Part shown: piece by piece, positions 52,640 through 64,000 of the stretch
How the letters are laid out: every line of letters starts with the position of its first letter
How positions within the stretch are numbered: position 1 is the stretch's first letter
Assembly: GCA_019722365.1 (NCBI GenBank)
Contig: JADFUC010001470.1
Location: 161,618 to 225,617 of the forward strand
DNA from: Lithospermum erythrorhizon
Lineage: Eukaryota; Streptophyta; Magnoliopsida; Boraginales; Boraginaceae
Direction: 5' to 3'
DNA: 64,000 nucleotides
The notes under the pieces: generated by a model
The model's input: the letters and a program-made list of their open reading frames with translations, nothing else
Databases searched by the model: none
What the model was told of the DNA's origin: nothing
Position numbers and translations under genes: made by a program

Positions 52640-55600
52640 CGGATATAATTCCGCTGATACCAATTTTTTCCAATATTTCGGATGTACTGACATATTCCCG
52701 ATACATCAGATGATCGATAACCTCGCCTGATATTAATCGTAACAGCAGTTTCGGCAAATTTTTTCCCCATTTAGCTTATCTGATTCCACTTATTATCCAT
52801 CGAAATAGAATTTTGTGCTCGGCCTGATACGACACTTCATCTTCTCTTAGCCTCTGCGTATTACGTACCCGCATCGGACAACGAGATTCATTAACTACTT
52901 GTGCTTCGGCAGGTGGTCCGTCACGATACGTCAACTAAATTAATTCCTACCTTTTAACACTTGGGTCAAGCCCATCATGAGTATCACTAACTCTTCCACG
53001 ATTATTTCGGGCGCGCAATTTAAGCTTCACGCATCTATGGATTAACAATCTTATACCCATGATCACGGTTACCATACTTATTTAGATTTACGCCAAAAAC
53101 ATCGACCACGGCACAATTCCGAATCGACATTATGAGTTCCTTTCCAGCGTCTTTTTGGTATCTCCTTTCTTGATAAAATTCCAACAACCCATCATATCTT
53201 AATGTCTCGTTTCCAAACTTTTACGCCTTGAGTTCACATCCTCATAACTAGTGTTATCGAGTAAAAAATAAAATCTACCCAAAAACTGATGGGAACCGTT
53301 ATCCAAATAAGCGGCTTCGCGAAGTGTGTATTCATCAAATTTACTAACGCCTGAGGTCCTAATATTGACTTGCTTGGCAACAAAATACCTCCATATCAAC
53401 CTTTCCTTTACCCGATTCTTCACCGTGGATTCGACGAAAATCTTCCGGTGGCATCCTCGGCGGTCGGCGGTCGGCGAAGAGAAATTGAGACTCGAGGGCT
53501 GGGAATATCGACAACCACGTGACCATCTTTACACTTTAAGCACATAACCTGGCAGGCATACGAAGGAAAGCTGAAACCTAAGCTCATTTTCAAAATTGGC
53601 GACGCCCAGTGCCACAGTTAAGGTCCATGGCAAACACAGCCACGAGTCCGCCGTCGATGGATGTGACATAAAAAGACTTCATTTGATAATATATAATAAA
53701 ATACACTTTTGTCCGTCGTGGTGAACTATGACATATACAATAAAAACAAACGACATAATACAAATTCTTACTTGTTATACGACTCAAAGATACATAAAGA
53801 ATCCCAAAAATAAAACATAGGAGAAAGTATGAAAACGAGACCCCTCGAAGAAATACAATACCCGAGTCTATATTATACAAATCGACAACAAAGAGATGAC
53901 GTGGGGAATTCTATGCCTTTTTCGTCTACGATCTTAATCTGACTATCGATGCAGAACACGGCGACCTCAGGTGATGGCCTCTTTAGGGCACAGGCGTAAA
54001 AGCGCCCGCCCGTAGAATAGGAGTCAGCTATTAGTAAGTGAATAAAAATACCACGGGCAGTCCCCGCATGCCATATTCGTACTTATATATAAATAACATA
54101 TGCTTATAAATGACGAGGCCACCTGACCAGAATATGATCACTTTGACTTCGCATAGAATCTCTTTCTGATGTTCACATATGCTATCTGCTGTGAAGCTTA
54201 TAATCATAATTACTTATTCATTTCAAGGAAAGCAGTTCCCGACGCACAAAGGCATCAATGAGAATCCGCCTCCAAATAATACACGCATGAGAATCCGCCT
54301 CGAATAATACGCACATGAGGAATCGCGTCAATATTTTTATATGAGAATCGCTTCCTCGAAATAATACACATGTAGAATCCGCCTCCACATAATCAGATGA
54401 GGCCTCCACTCCATTGTCCAGGCCCATTCTCCTTTTTTCGATAATGCATATCACTTTTGAGCCTCCGATCATGGTACCCAGCAATATACTTTTGCCCAAA
54501 CCTCCCGGTGAAGTGGCGGCAGCTCCAGCGAGTAACCACCTTAATGATCGGCAACGTATTGTGACCATTGTAGCGTCATTGTGACCGCTGGAAATCTCAT
54601 AACATGAATCATATTCCTGACTATCCATTGATATAAATCATAATCACTAATATCGCATGAATATGAATCATAATCTCAATTATCTCATAATATAACCCAA
54701 AATCTCAATTATTTACGTCGTATGAATCGTAAATCAAAGTTTTACATAGTATCGATCATAATCACCTGATACATATCGAGGAATAATCCCAGAGATATCA
54801 CACGTAATATATCTGACATAATATATATGAAGGTCCCCAAATCGTGAGATTTTACTCACCTCGAGCTAGTAGTAATAATGACACAAAGGCGGAGTCCTGT
54901 TGCTAGATCGAATTGACTCCTATTCAAGAAATTATACATTATATACTTTGTTTGAATAACCTCTTTTAGCGTCTATATTAACCACAGGAGTGTTATACGC
55001 GTCTACATGATTCAAATTCTGACCACTTACTTGATCATCTATCCCCCGAGATTGGTATACGGCTTTTAATATTCAGCATAGCACTACATTCCTATTCGTA
55101 ACCCGTAAAATCTCAATATTCGGTCGTCGCTTATTACTCGACAATAACACTTTAAGCATTCGAATCAATCCAACAATCAATTGACAACTAATTAATCATT
55201 AAATACAACCTCGATTGAGCAGCTAAATCTTTCCCAAGAGCTTTCATTGATCTACATCATTATCGAACCAATTCTATCTGCAAAACAAAAACATATTAAA
55301 GTTACTACATGCCATTATTACAATTTAAAGTTAATTTAAGAAAAAGGGTATTAAAGTCAACCTCGACTTACCACTTTCTAAACGATAATCACTCGAAATC
55401 ACTTATTTAATCCCGCATCGATACTCGGATAACATTTACATGTCATAATAAATTCCAAGATCTAAAGTCAACAAAAATCCATAAAGTCAACTCTTGAAAC
55501 TCAGAAATATCTCAAAAGATTTGATTTTTCTTACCTAGATATGATGAGGATGATGAGGAGAAGCAAATCAGCCTTTTGATCTTGAGTTTTAAGCGACGAT

Positions 55601-55870
55601 GATGAGAAAATGGAAGAAAATTTTGAGGGGGAGAATCAGAATTTTCGGCCAAGAGGGAAGAAGAAGGTTTTGGATGAGGATGGAGATAGTGGTGGTAGAT
55701 TGGGATATTTAGAGGAAGAAATTTTAAGTTAGTTTGGTTTCGGTTAATTTTACACTTCCAGCAAATGTCATGAAAGCGGAATTTCCGTTGTTATTCCCGA
55801 GGCATATATTACTACTCGTCATGCTAGTTTCCGATATATCGATATTATTCCAAAATTATTTTATACTATC
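52640..55870 (-). mobile_element. LTR-retroelement block, copy 2, inserted in the copia element
   Basis: Same-orientation relative of 22130-25460. GCTGATACCA near 52648 is a good complement of a tRNA-Met primer-binding site. The ~28-base tandem array is at about 54245-54410, and the GATGATGAGGATGATGAGG zone is near 55540-55560. It lies between the RT and integrase remnants of the host copia and so interrupts it. The exact junctions were not resolved. Confidence 0.55.
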
Positions 55871-55899
55871 TCGGTCCATAGACGAAATATACACCAATG

Positions 55900-56611
55900 A
55901 GCCGATTTGTTGAATTCTCAGCTACTGACTTGAAATTTTTAATTTACTTTGAGAAATATCTCCACCGAAAACTTATATACTATGACATAATTGTGAGCGG
56001 GTTATTTAAATTGGATGGGAGAACCTTGATTGTTTTGTTAAGTTTGGTTGCCGAGCTTCCATACGAAACTCTTTGAATACTTGAAAGGTTTCATGTTTAT
56101 CTTGATGAATATATGTAACCATATGCAATTATGAGTAAATCGGTGAAAATTCGTAAGAGTATGAGTAACGGCCTCTTTGCGAGAGTGTTTATTGAATCGC
56201 GTATATATCGGTGTGTATGATTTCCCAAAATTAAGCTTCCACTTTTCATTGGTTCGGTGAAGGGCGGCTGGTATCTTGTCCATTCAGCTCGCGTCGTCGA
56301 ATGATTCAAATTCATCCAGCGAGGAATACCGTACGCTCGAGCTTTTTCATGCGTTTGTCACTTATGTGACCCGAGCTATGATGCCACCAGACATGTTGGA
56401 TTGGCTTCATTTGGTTTCCTCCTTTTAACATATATGTTATGGAATTACATTGTTTAGGTGTCGCTCTGTCTACTGAGCCATTATGGCGTAGTAATTGCCA
56501 TAAGTCGTCTCATTTCTAGAAGTAAAAAAGATTCACCATTTTATAGAAATCAGAAAAGCCATCGTAATTAGGCGAGGAAATGGAAATAATATTCTGCTTA
56601 AAAGCGAGGTA
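55900..56611 (-). pseudogene. copia GAG-pre-integrase and integrase remnant
   Basis: Minus-strand frames show NIISISSPNYDGFSDF (about 56590-56540), the SGHISDKRMKKLER block of GAG-pre-integrase (about 56360-56310), FTEPMKSG of the zinc region, then shifted pieces of CGPFNTLARGGYSYFITFTD and YGYIY, and HETFQVFKEFRMEA (about 56095-56050). Frames change every few dozen codons. Same lineage as the pol at 12.8-16 kb, but a different insertion. Confidence 0.82.
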
Positions 56612-56616
56612 CAAAA

Positions 56617-59600
56617 TGCTTGTTGAAATGATGGAAAATATTATGGATATATGAGTATAAATACAAATCCGTAATTCCGAAGTTAAAGTGCTTACTACAT
56701 TATTGTACAAAAACATATAATTACAATTATATGAGCAGTACTCTGATTGCAGGCGGGTAAATTCCTGGCGACAGCGTGCGTGAATTTGGCTTCCACCACC
56801 GACTCGCTTGTTGATATGATCGTATGATATCTCTAGTTGGTCCACACCAGGAGAGAGGTTGAATCAAGAACCGATTTATGCTAGTAAGCAAAGGTTGAAC
56901 AAAACAAAAAAAAACCAAAATTCTTGCAGGAGAATTTCGGCCAAAGGGAAATGAGGCCCTACAGGGTTTTTGATGAAAATATTTTTCTAAAACTTATGTC
57001 ATAAAAACCACAAGAAGTTTGTTTGCCGGGCTAGGTTAAAACAAGCCCGAGAATAAGCAACGTTAAGTATTAACTTGACTCGTTAATGTTGGACTACAGT
57101 ACGTACACCTTGTTTTTAATGATGACTTAAACATTGATTTACTATCCCCAGCATGTATTAGCAAGTGATTTATTTCATAGGTATGTTAGAAGGTGCTTGT
57201 CGGTATGATTGACATTAATATCAAACAAGCTTACAAATATCAAGGCATTAATGAAGAAATATCGCGAGCTGAGGTGATTTTTGCAATGCCGAAATATGAG
57301 TATGGTGAGATAGAAGAATCGACATATAAAGCTTAATTGAAGAATGGCGATGAAGAAGAAGATGATCCCGTCTACCGGTCGCTAAGAAAGGACCAAGAAG
57401 AAAAGTTCACGAACAATGAGATCGGAAGAGGCGAGTCTTGGATGCAAGCGAGAAGATTAGGTAAAATTGCCAGCTTGAATCTTACTTTACTTTCTTTCAC
57501 TTGATCTTGATTGAAGTTAACATTTGTGAGATATTACAAATCATTTTTACTAAAGTCTTTAACGTTTCAATATTTTAAGAATGTTTGTCAAAAGAAAATA
57601 TTTTAAAAATCTTAATGTGTATAAAACTGGGGTTTGAATTCATTTATTAAAGGTTTTGAAAAAAGAGCTTTCCAACTAGCTTTTAGATAAATCCAAAATC
57701 GGAGTTATATGACGGGAAATGCGATTTTAAGTTTGAAAAAAGCGCTTCATCAGAGACTCGGTGAGGGGTCTCGATGACCTGAAGTGTTTTTTGCGTTTTT
57801 TCTCTGTATAGACCCCATCGAGACCTAGCCTCTCGATGAGGTCTCGATGGGTGTCAAAATATAGCCGTTTTTGTCCGTTTTAACTCCATTTTCGCCCCTT
57901 TAAATACGAATCTTCGAGCTTTTCCCAGCTTTTCCCAAACAATTCTAAATGTTTTATACCATTTCTCATCTTTAAAACACCAAATCTCTCAAACACATGA
58001 GCTTTAATTGTAGTTTATCAAAGGTAAGTTGGTTTTGTGCTAAACTTTGAAATGAGAAATATAGAAAAACTAAAAGAGCATTAGTGTTTGATGGGAAATG
58101 CTCGAAATAGAATTCGAAGCTTAAAAGTCTTATACACTCCATGAGTTGAACAAGCTTCTATGTATTATCTACTCAATGTAAGGAGTTATAAATTGTACCA
58201 AAGTATAATCCTATTGTAGCTAAATTAAGAGCATTTAGATTGGGATAAAGCAGCAATCTACCATTACATAAAGAGATGTCCGTTAAGTTAGGATTTGTTA
58301 ATAACCATGCTAGAGGCTTGAGGGGTCGAGGTGTTGTGAGCTTACTCAAGCTAGGGAATGAGTAGATTGCCGTGAGTCAGGTGAGGCTAGTGCTCAAGCA
58401 ATAGGACATAAAGTGCTTTCGAGGTAGAGGAGTTGCGTCTCCGAGCGATTGGGTTGAAATCACAGGGGTGTGTCATGGGTTCTTAGTGGTGTATTAACGA
58501 GAAGTTTATGAGCTAAGAGTTGGGTGGTTTGCATTTGAAGAAGCACCATCTAGTGGATTCTAGTGAAAGCCTAAGGTGAGGAGGCAGCAGGTGGGGGATG
58601 TAGATTAGACCTCGTGAAAACGCCGTGTTGAGGTTTCATCTTAACCACTCTTTGCTTTATTGCTGTCCTTATATATTCACAAATTTGCTAGAATTTGATT
58701 ATATGCTAGTTTATACGCTTATTGAATATAATGGCATATAATTGAATTATTGTGTTAAATTGATATGTAAAGTTTAATCGAGCTAAAATAGAATATCTAT
58801 GTTGATCTTAATTGATATTCATGATTGGGATGGTTGATTTGATCGATAGACTTAATTATTTATATTCCTTGATCGAATCATAATTAAACTTGCTATCAAG
58901 ATATCTTAAACTACGCTAGTATATCTATGTATTGAATTGTAGGTATGTTTAATAGATTGCTAGGATTGATCGATAACCATGAATGGACTTCATCGTATTA
59001 TTATGCATGAATAGGCTTAATGTTAATATTGATCAAAATGAATTTTTGGATGTTTTATTGCACATAATGATTCTTATTTAGATCGTTTTATTGTTTCATC
59101 TTTTTATCTAGCGTTCATTTGAGGGTGTTATCTTACTTTGCTTTATTCATTTGTTTACAAATTGCTAAGAAGTATATTAACGGTGAACGAACTAAAAATT
59201 TGTATAAGTCAAAAGTGTGACCTCTTAATCCTTATTCGCCCCTCTAATGACGTCATATAGGCTATGAGTTAACTCTATTGGTCGTTAAGACCTTTAATGA
59301 GTTACTAATGAGATTGAGCTATTTAATTAGCTTAATTAAATAGTAATGAGTCAATATCTGATATCTTTCAAGTTATTGATAAATACTAAAATTACCGAAC
59401 CAATTAAATAACTATTTGATTCATTGTTCAATCGATATTACGTAAAATGTAGGAAGCCGCATAATTAATCGTTTCAATTATCTGATTATTTAATTTAATA
59501 CGTGAAATATAATTAGGCAATCCTTGTATGTATGTGACACTTGAGCTCGGATAATGAAGTTGTATAATAGCAATAATTGACCAATTACTATTATTATAAC

Positions 59601-59794
59601 GATTAATAGTAAAAGATCTAGCATTCGCTCGTAACCCTTAAATTATCATGAGAACCCAGCACTAGTAATATACAATTACTAAGTTGAACACTAAGTTCGA
59701 TAATCCGCATTTAACCCGAATGGTAAATGAATTGATCTGAGGGTATGCATGGCGGGCATAATAAATAGAATCGATTCTCATTGATTTCCCAACA
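56617..59794 (-). mobile_element. Solo LTR of the 9-kb copia family, itself interrupted
   Basis: On the minus strand it runs from TGTTGGGAAATCAATGAGAA (at 59794) to CAACAAGCA (at 56617). The first 520 bases (59794-59273) and last 470 (57081-56617) align with the LTR at 9001-9990. Both ends carry the 5-base duplication CAAAA (56612-56616 and 59795-59799). Removing the 2181-base insert and one GTTAA leaves about 992 bases, the expected LTR length. Removing the LTR and one CAAAA restores a copia-like reading (VPRFKQNIISISS) in the host. A classic LTR-LTR recombination product. Confidence 0.88.
57087..59267. mobile_element. SIRE-like solo LTR nested in the solo LTR
   Basis: A 2181-base insert beginning TGTTGGACTACAGTACGTAC and ending near CTATGA, flanked by GTTAA on both sides (57082-57086 and 59268-59272). 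The host LTR has one GTTAA here. Length, a TTGGAC-type start and the CCTTATTCGCCCCTCTA near the end resemble SIRE/Maximus copia LTRs (which end around ATTCACCCCCCTCTA). This makes the likely LTR orientation plus. It contains GTCTCGATG-rich repeats at 57765-57855. Confidence 0.82.
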
Positions 59795-59799
59795 CAAAA

Positions 59800-60801
59800 T
59801 AAGATTTAAACGTAGGTAATCTTATTAGTAGACCCGATGTAGAAGTACTTGTCTTTTGATCCATTGCCGACCACCGAGTCCCTTCGCTTTCTCCGGCCCG
59901 TCTGCTTTGTGCGAGTCTTTGAAGCTTCGACAAATATGAGTGCACGAACGTTGTCTACACCCGTATCATAGTAAAGCGTTTACAGAGTTATAGTAATACT
60001 TTTTGTAGTCGAATGGTACTAGTTCCATTATTCACTTTTACGCGAGTACTTCTTACGGTTCGGCTTCGATTGCCCAGCTAACCCATGTGATGACATTTAT
60101 CATTCTTCTTGGAATCCTTCTTGGATGTCTTTGGGAGGTTAGGTAGTTTGGCTTATAAGGCTTCCGTATTCGCTTTCTTTTTGATTCTTCTTGTTTTGTA
60201 CCATCGAGCGAGTTAGCGACTTTTCACTTCTTAGGTTAACATCGTTGATGATTATGCCATGCGACCGATAGCGACTTATGGGCGGTCGTGTTAAAGTTCA
60301 TCACAAAGTTCTTTATGCGAGTAGAGCGACAACTTAAGGATAGCGTTCTTTGTCGGCTCCCTTGAGGCAGGTGAGCCGAGTGATCGAGACTATCGGTAGC
60401 CTATTATCTTTGCCAACATAGAATTTGCCGGGTTGTCCATTTGCCCATTTACACAATGTGAAGGCACAAACGATTATTATTATTTTCTACCGTCCGTGCC
60501 GCTTTACGGAATAGATTTTTTTCAGTTTGCGTTAGATGTAAGCGAAATTTTCAAATTGAATGAAGATTAATTTATGTTTATTAGGCATTGGACATCGATG
60601 GCATCGTCCTTTTTATGCTGTTGGTAAGAGAAACTGACTTCCTGCATCGAGGTTTTTGAATGAAGCTTACGTTTGCTGCGTATTCGGTTCTTCGGACTTG
60701 AGTATTCTCAAGTTCTAGCTGATCTAGGAAATTTATGCGTTTCGGTTGCATTTTTCCGATGCGGATCGGAGGGGGAGTTTTGAGTTATTAGTGTTGGTCA
60801 T
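59800..60801 (-). pseudogene. copia gag and protease remnant
   Basis: The minus-strand start at 60801 opens MTNTNNSKLPLRS, a Tork-type gag N-terminus. Further pieces include DDAIDVQCL (near 60600), SEKSLTRSMVQNKK (near 60210), a decayed zinc knuckle (KCHHMG, about 60095) and a shifted protease block with THICRSL-like residues near 59940, followed by RVGNG-like residues. Stops and shifts throughout. Confidence 0.75.
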
Positions 60802-62404
60802 TTTGACTACAGAGGTCGTAAAACAAATAATAATTCGGTTTATTATATAAGAAAGTTCTAATACAAAATAATAGAACATTAATACCAACGTGCTTCTGAT
60901 CCCAAAAACATAAAAAGTATACCCGAGACTCCATACGATCGAATCTAGATTATGGGTAGGTGATCAAGCTACTTATGATAAACATAATTCTTGGCATCAC
61001 ACTAAAAGTTCAACATAATTTGTATTAGTGACCTCTTTTATCAACGATGTACGGACATTGTGGCACCGCTTAAGTAACCAAAAACCCGCGATGACAATTT
61101 GAATGGATAGTGAAGCGAGTCTAGGCACGGGAAAATCGATTGTGCTACCATTCGAGGCATCCCGCGGGCGTAACGTATGTAATAAAATTTTAACATGTCA
61201 GTAGCCTAAGTGACCTCCTTACGACTTTAGAGTTTGGTGTGACAATATTACTTAATTTAATGGTGGGATTAGTTATACTTAGTCGCTACTTCTACGATTG
61301 TGCTAAAGACATATATTTTATCAAGCCAATTTATATCCACGTGATAAGTAAGACTAAATATAACACTTGAGATACATGTTATGAATTACGTAGAAAAATA
61401 CAAAACTTATTCTAGTTCTTAACTATTTTAACAATTTTTCCGTTAACAAAGATTCTCTAGTGGGGTCTCATCTTTAATTAATTATTTCTGAGTTAAATAT
61501 GATTAATGTGAGTCGTTAATCTTTTAAGCGAAACTATACATGCCGTATTTCCCCAAAATACAAGCAAGTCAGGATATAAAATTTCATGGCATCCATCAAT
61601 ATATCTAAACATATATTATACATGAATAAATTAATTATCTAAATTATATTTATACACATAGCATAAGATGATTAAATCGAATAGGTAGATATTTATTAAT
61701 AAAATTATATACTATTATTTTATTATCGATAATATAAACATTGCTTATTTAAAATTTAAATTTAAATTTTATGCCAATGTATATATGAGTGTTTAATTAT
61801 CAAATAATTATACTTATATCTTAATTAAATAATTTTATATACATTTTCTTATTATATTCTTTTTAACATATTAAAACAGTACCAATTTAATCGAAATATT
61901 TAATTGTAATAAATTAAATTGAACAAATTAATCCGAGATGAAATTAATTTTGAATCAATTTAATAGATGTCCCTAACTTTATCTTAACGAGCCTAAAGTC
62001 CAACCCGAGGCGATAAGCAGATTAGAAATAGAAAGTCGGCCGAGCGATAAGCGAGCATGGCGGCGAACATGTTTGAACCACAAGGTTTGAAAACCATAGG
62101 AGAAAAACCATCTTGACTTTCGGGTAGGGTGGGCGTGTGTTGCCGTTCAGCTCAGTGATAGTGAATCACGACTTTTATGTTTTTGACTGATTAAATAATT
62201 TTTGAGATACAACAATTAATTAGAAAATTATTTTTAATATTTAATATATTAATTTTGAAATTATTAACTAATAATCATATTTAATTGACTTTCATGCATA
62301 AACAAGTTTAAAGATTAATAAAAGCCTTGATATAGCGTATATCACAATTTCATGCGGCATTAATTACATAAATATAATCTAGTAAATCCGGCTACGAAGA
62401 CAGC
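60802..62404 (-). other. Leader of the minus-strand copia element; AT-rich
   Basis: Non-coding, about 1.6 kb, between gag and the right LTR. GGCTACGAAGACA at 62390-62402 is a weak match (8 of 13) to the complement of a tRNA-Met primer-binding site at the expected position. No gene is seen. Confidence 0.45.
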
Positions 62405-63434
62405 TGTTGGTGTTTCCATATCTTATAAATAATATTCTAATAATCTTTTATTTGGATCACGAATCAGCTGATCGCTTTCAGTTGTATAAAATAATGAATT
62501 AAAGAAACTGATTATATGTGTACCGTTCTTCTAGAATAAAATAGCAGTAAGAAGCGGAATATTGTGTCAGACCCCACTTTGAGCATCAAAGCGAGAGTCA
62601 CCTCTAAGATTGTCCACGCCCAGCAATGACAAGTCCTCCGGAGGTTTTGCTGGGCTCTTTTTAAAATATTGGTATAGTCGGGTTGGGCGGAAAAATTCAA
62701 TGAAATTTTACGGTAGTCGAACTAAATAGAAAGGAGGGAGAGGAAGCTTTTGGCACTCCTGAGAAGTGACTATCAAAAAGTGAATGAATAATTTTCTTCA
62801 TGAAGAGTGTCTATTTATAGGCGGCTTGGGCCTAAATTTTGTAAATTGACTATAACTAAAATATTTAGAGTTTTAAGCAAAAATGCCACCTCACTCTTAT
62901 ATGTTTTAGTAAATGCAAAAAGGGATAGGGAAAGGTTCTAAATTTCACAAACTTAACATCACTTTAAAATAAAGGCATAAAAAGCTAAGTAGAATATTGA
63001 AATAATGATTCTACAAAAAATAAAATTAAAGACTTCCTCTTTACATGGTAGTCAGCCAGGCATAAATTCAACAATTGTAATTTTTGATATTCTTCACGTA
63101 GTTTCATTTTTAAACCTAAAAATTATAATTAAATTATGACTCGACTTTTTCGTTGTAAGTGTCGACCTCTTTATGCGGATTGGCTAATGTACTAACTAAT
63201 GATAATAGAACATTATATATTAAATGCGTTGATTGTAAAGGAGGATTACAATGCTTAAATTCATGCCTAGTTTTTATGAGTAGCCTTGGCTGAACATTAC
63301 TACATAATCGAATGCCATATACGATCTTAAGCTTAAATGAGTAAATCGGTTGTACAATCAGATTGTTCATGAGCACTATTCAAATATCTCGTATTTCTAA
63401 CGGTTTATCAGAATCGAAGAGGATCGTATCCAAA
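62405..63434 (-). repeat. LTR-like repeat, right copy (5' LTR of the minus-strand element)
   Basis: Pairs with 48809-49840. The plus strand starts TGTTGGTGTTTCC and ends near GTATCCAAA. It has substitutions and small indels against the left copy, including the GCTGTCTTC/GCAGTTTTT junction difference. Orientation is taken from the gag-pol remnants between the copies. Confidence 0.72.
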
Positions 63435-64000
63435 CTACGAGTTCTAGCGTTTGATGATGATTTGAGTGAGATGTCTGGTACAACTTTGCTTGAGGCTTGA
63501 GCTTGATATGTGTGCTCACATTAATTTGGATATGTGTCTTAATGAATTTGAGACTTGAGTGGATTTGGATATGAAATTCAGGGCCGGGGCACTTAGTTGC
63601 GTATTCTGTTGAGCGTGGTAGCAGAACTGATCTTGGAGTCTTGGACTTGATCTACAGTCTACTGGGCTTGATGGACCTATTGGCGTTGCGTGGGATTTGA
63701 GGAGGTGATGATGGTGGGGCTTACTTACAGTGAGATTTATGATGAGACTTTGCTTGGCTTGAAAGGCAGCTATCTCTACAGTGGGACTGATTTGGGATAT
63801 ATGAGCTCAGAACTGCGGTTGTATGGGTGATAACAAACAAGTTAATGAAGCGAGTTTCTTTTTCAGCATGCTTCTGACGTCATAGCGGGGAGTGTTGTTG
63901 TTGTAGAGTGGCGATCGGTATGAGGTGGAGGCGTTCGACGCATTGATGACAACGATCGTAGACAGAACTTAGTAGCGGTTTCTCGAGGCAATACGTAACT
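63435..64000. other. Unassigned sequence at the window end
   Basis: G/T-rich on the plus strand, no domain recognised; possibly another repeat cut by the window edge. Confidence 0.35.

Larger units (their letters stand above)
48809..63434 (-). mobile_element. Nested Ty1/copia element (Tork-like), minus strand, with insertions
   Basis: Two ~1.03-kb direct repeats (48809-49840 and 62405-63434) with TGTTGG...CCAAC-type ends bracket minus-strand copia coding blocks in order: gag (60801 down), protease (near 59900), GAG-pre-integrase and integrase (about 56610-55900), and the RT end with RNase H (about 51480-50760). The interruptions are a solo LTR (56617-59794) and a 3.3-kb retroelement block (52640-55870). 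The leader (60802-62404) and 3' tail (49841-50760) match the plus-strand element at 9 kb in proportion. No target duplication is visible at the outer ends, so the pairing of the LTRs is inferred. Confidence 0.72.

Noticed and set aside
54218..54628. 136-residue minus-strand open frame
   Set aside because: It is produced by the 28-base tandem array (SxACIIWRRIL-like repeats) in a repeat block, not by a protein-coding gene.
56371..56392. GAGCTATGATGCCACC, resembling the complement of a copia primer-binding site
   Set aside because: On the minus strand this reads through the TCLVASxLGHISDKRM-type GAG-pre-integrase block, and the adjacent LTR ends are fixed elsewhere by CAAAA duplications.
60770..60790. 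GGAGGGGGAG as a plus-strand polypurine tract
   Set aside because: On the minus strand it encodes the LPLRS region of the gag start; no LTR follows on the plus strand.

Overview
This is a window of eukaryotic nuclear DNA from a flowering plant, very probably a eudicot. The evidence is AT-rich intergenic sequence, genes split by GT-AG introns, Stowaway-type MITEs with CTCCCTCC termini and TA target duplications, several Ty1/copia lineages found in plants, and four plant protein families. The species cannot be fixed from the sequence. I found no operons, CRISPR arrays or convincing tRNA/rRNA genes.

Layout. 1-2.3 kb: decayed Ale/Retrofit-like copia element, minus strand. 3.46-3.64 kb: Stowaway MITE. 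6.4-7.05 kb: intact single-exon pectin methylesterase/invertase inhibitor gene. 8.5-17.8 kb: Tork-like copia element, plus strand, with two ~1-kb LTRs; its left LTR is preceded by the 3' tail of a second copy. 18-25.5 kb: minisatellite, two adjacent perfect-arm inverted repeats and a 3.3-kb LTR-retroelement block. 26.7-27.6 kb: CACTA (Tnp2) transposase fragment. 31.2-33.65 kb: kinesin-light-chain-related (KLCR/CMU) gene whose upstream region is tandemly duplicated, with a MITE in only one copy. 37-39.3 kb: CRK43-like kinase gene, broken. 42-47.3 kb: AP180/PICALM-type clathrin-assembly (ANTH) gene with about 15 exons. 48.8-63.4 kb: nested retrotransposon cluster. A minus-strand copia element is interrupted by a second copy of the 3.3-kb block and by a solo LTR of the 9-kb element family (TSD CAAAA), which is itself interrupted by a SIRE-like solo LTR (TSD GTTAA).

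The four cellular genes are all on the minus strand and look functionally unrelated: cell-wall modification, microtubule/cellulose-synthase linkage, signalling, and clathrin-mediated endocytosis. They form a small gene island between retrotransposon-rich flanks.

Quality caveat. Conserved exons of KLCR, the CRK-like kinase and the last ANTH exon carry clustered single-base indels, while neighbouring exons are clean. Copies of one repeat family also differ by many small indels. Unpolished long-read assembly and true pseudogenisation both fit. I found no convincing undescribed biological system. The most interesting structures are the nested solo LTRs, the exon-boundary duplications in the ANTH gene and the duplicated KLCR upstream region.
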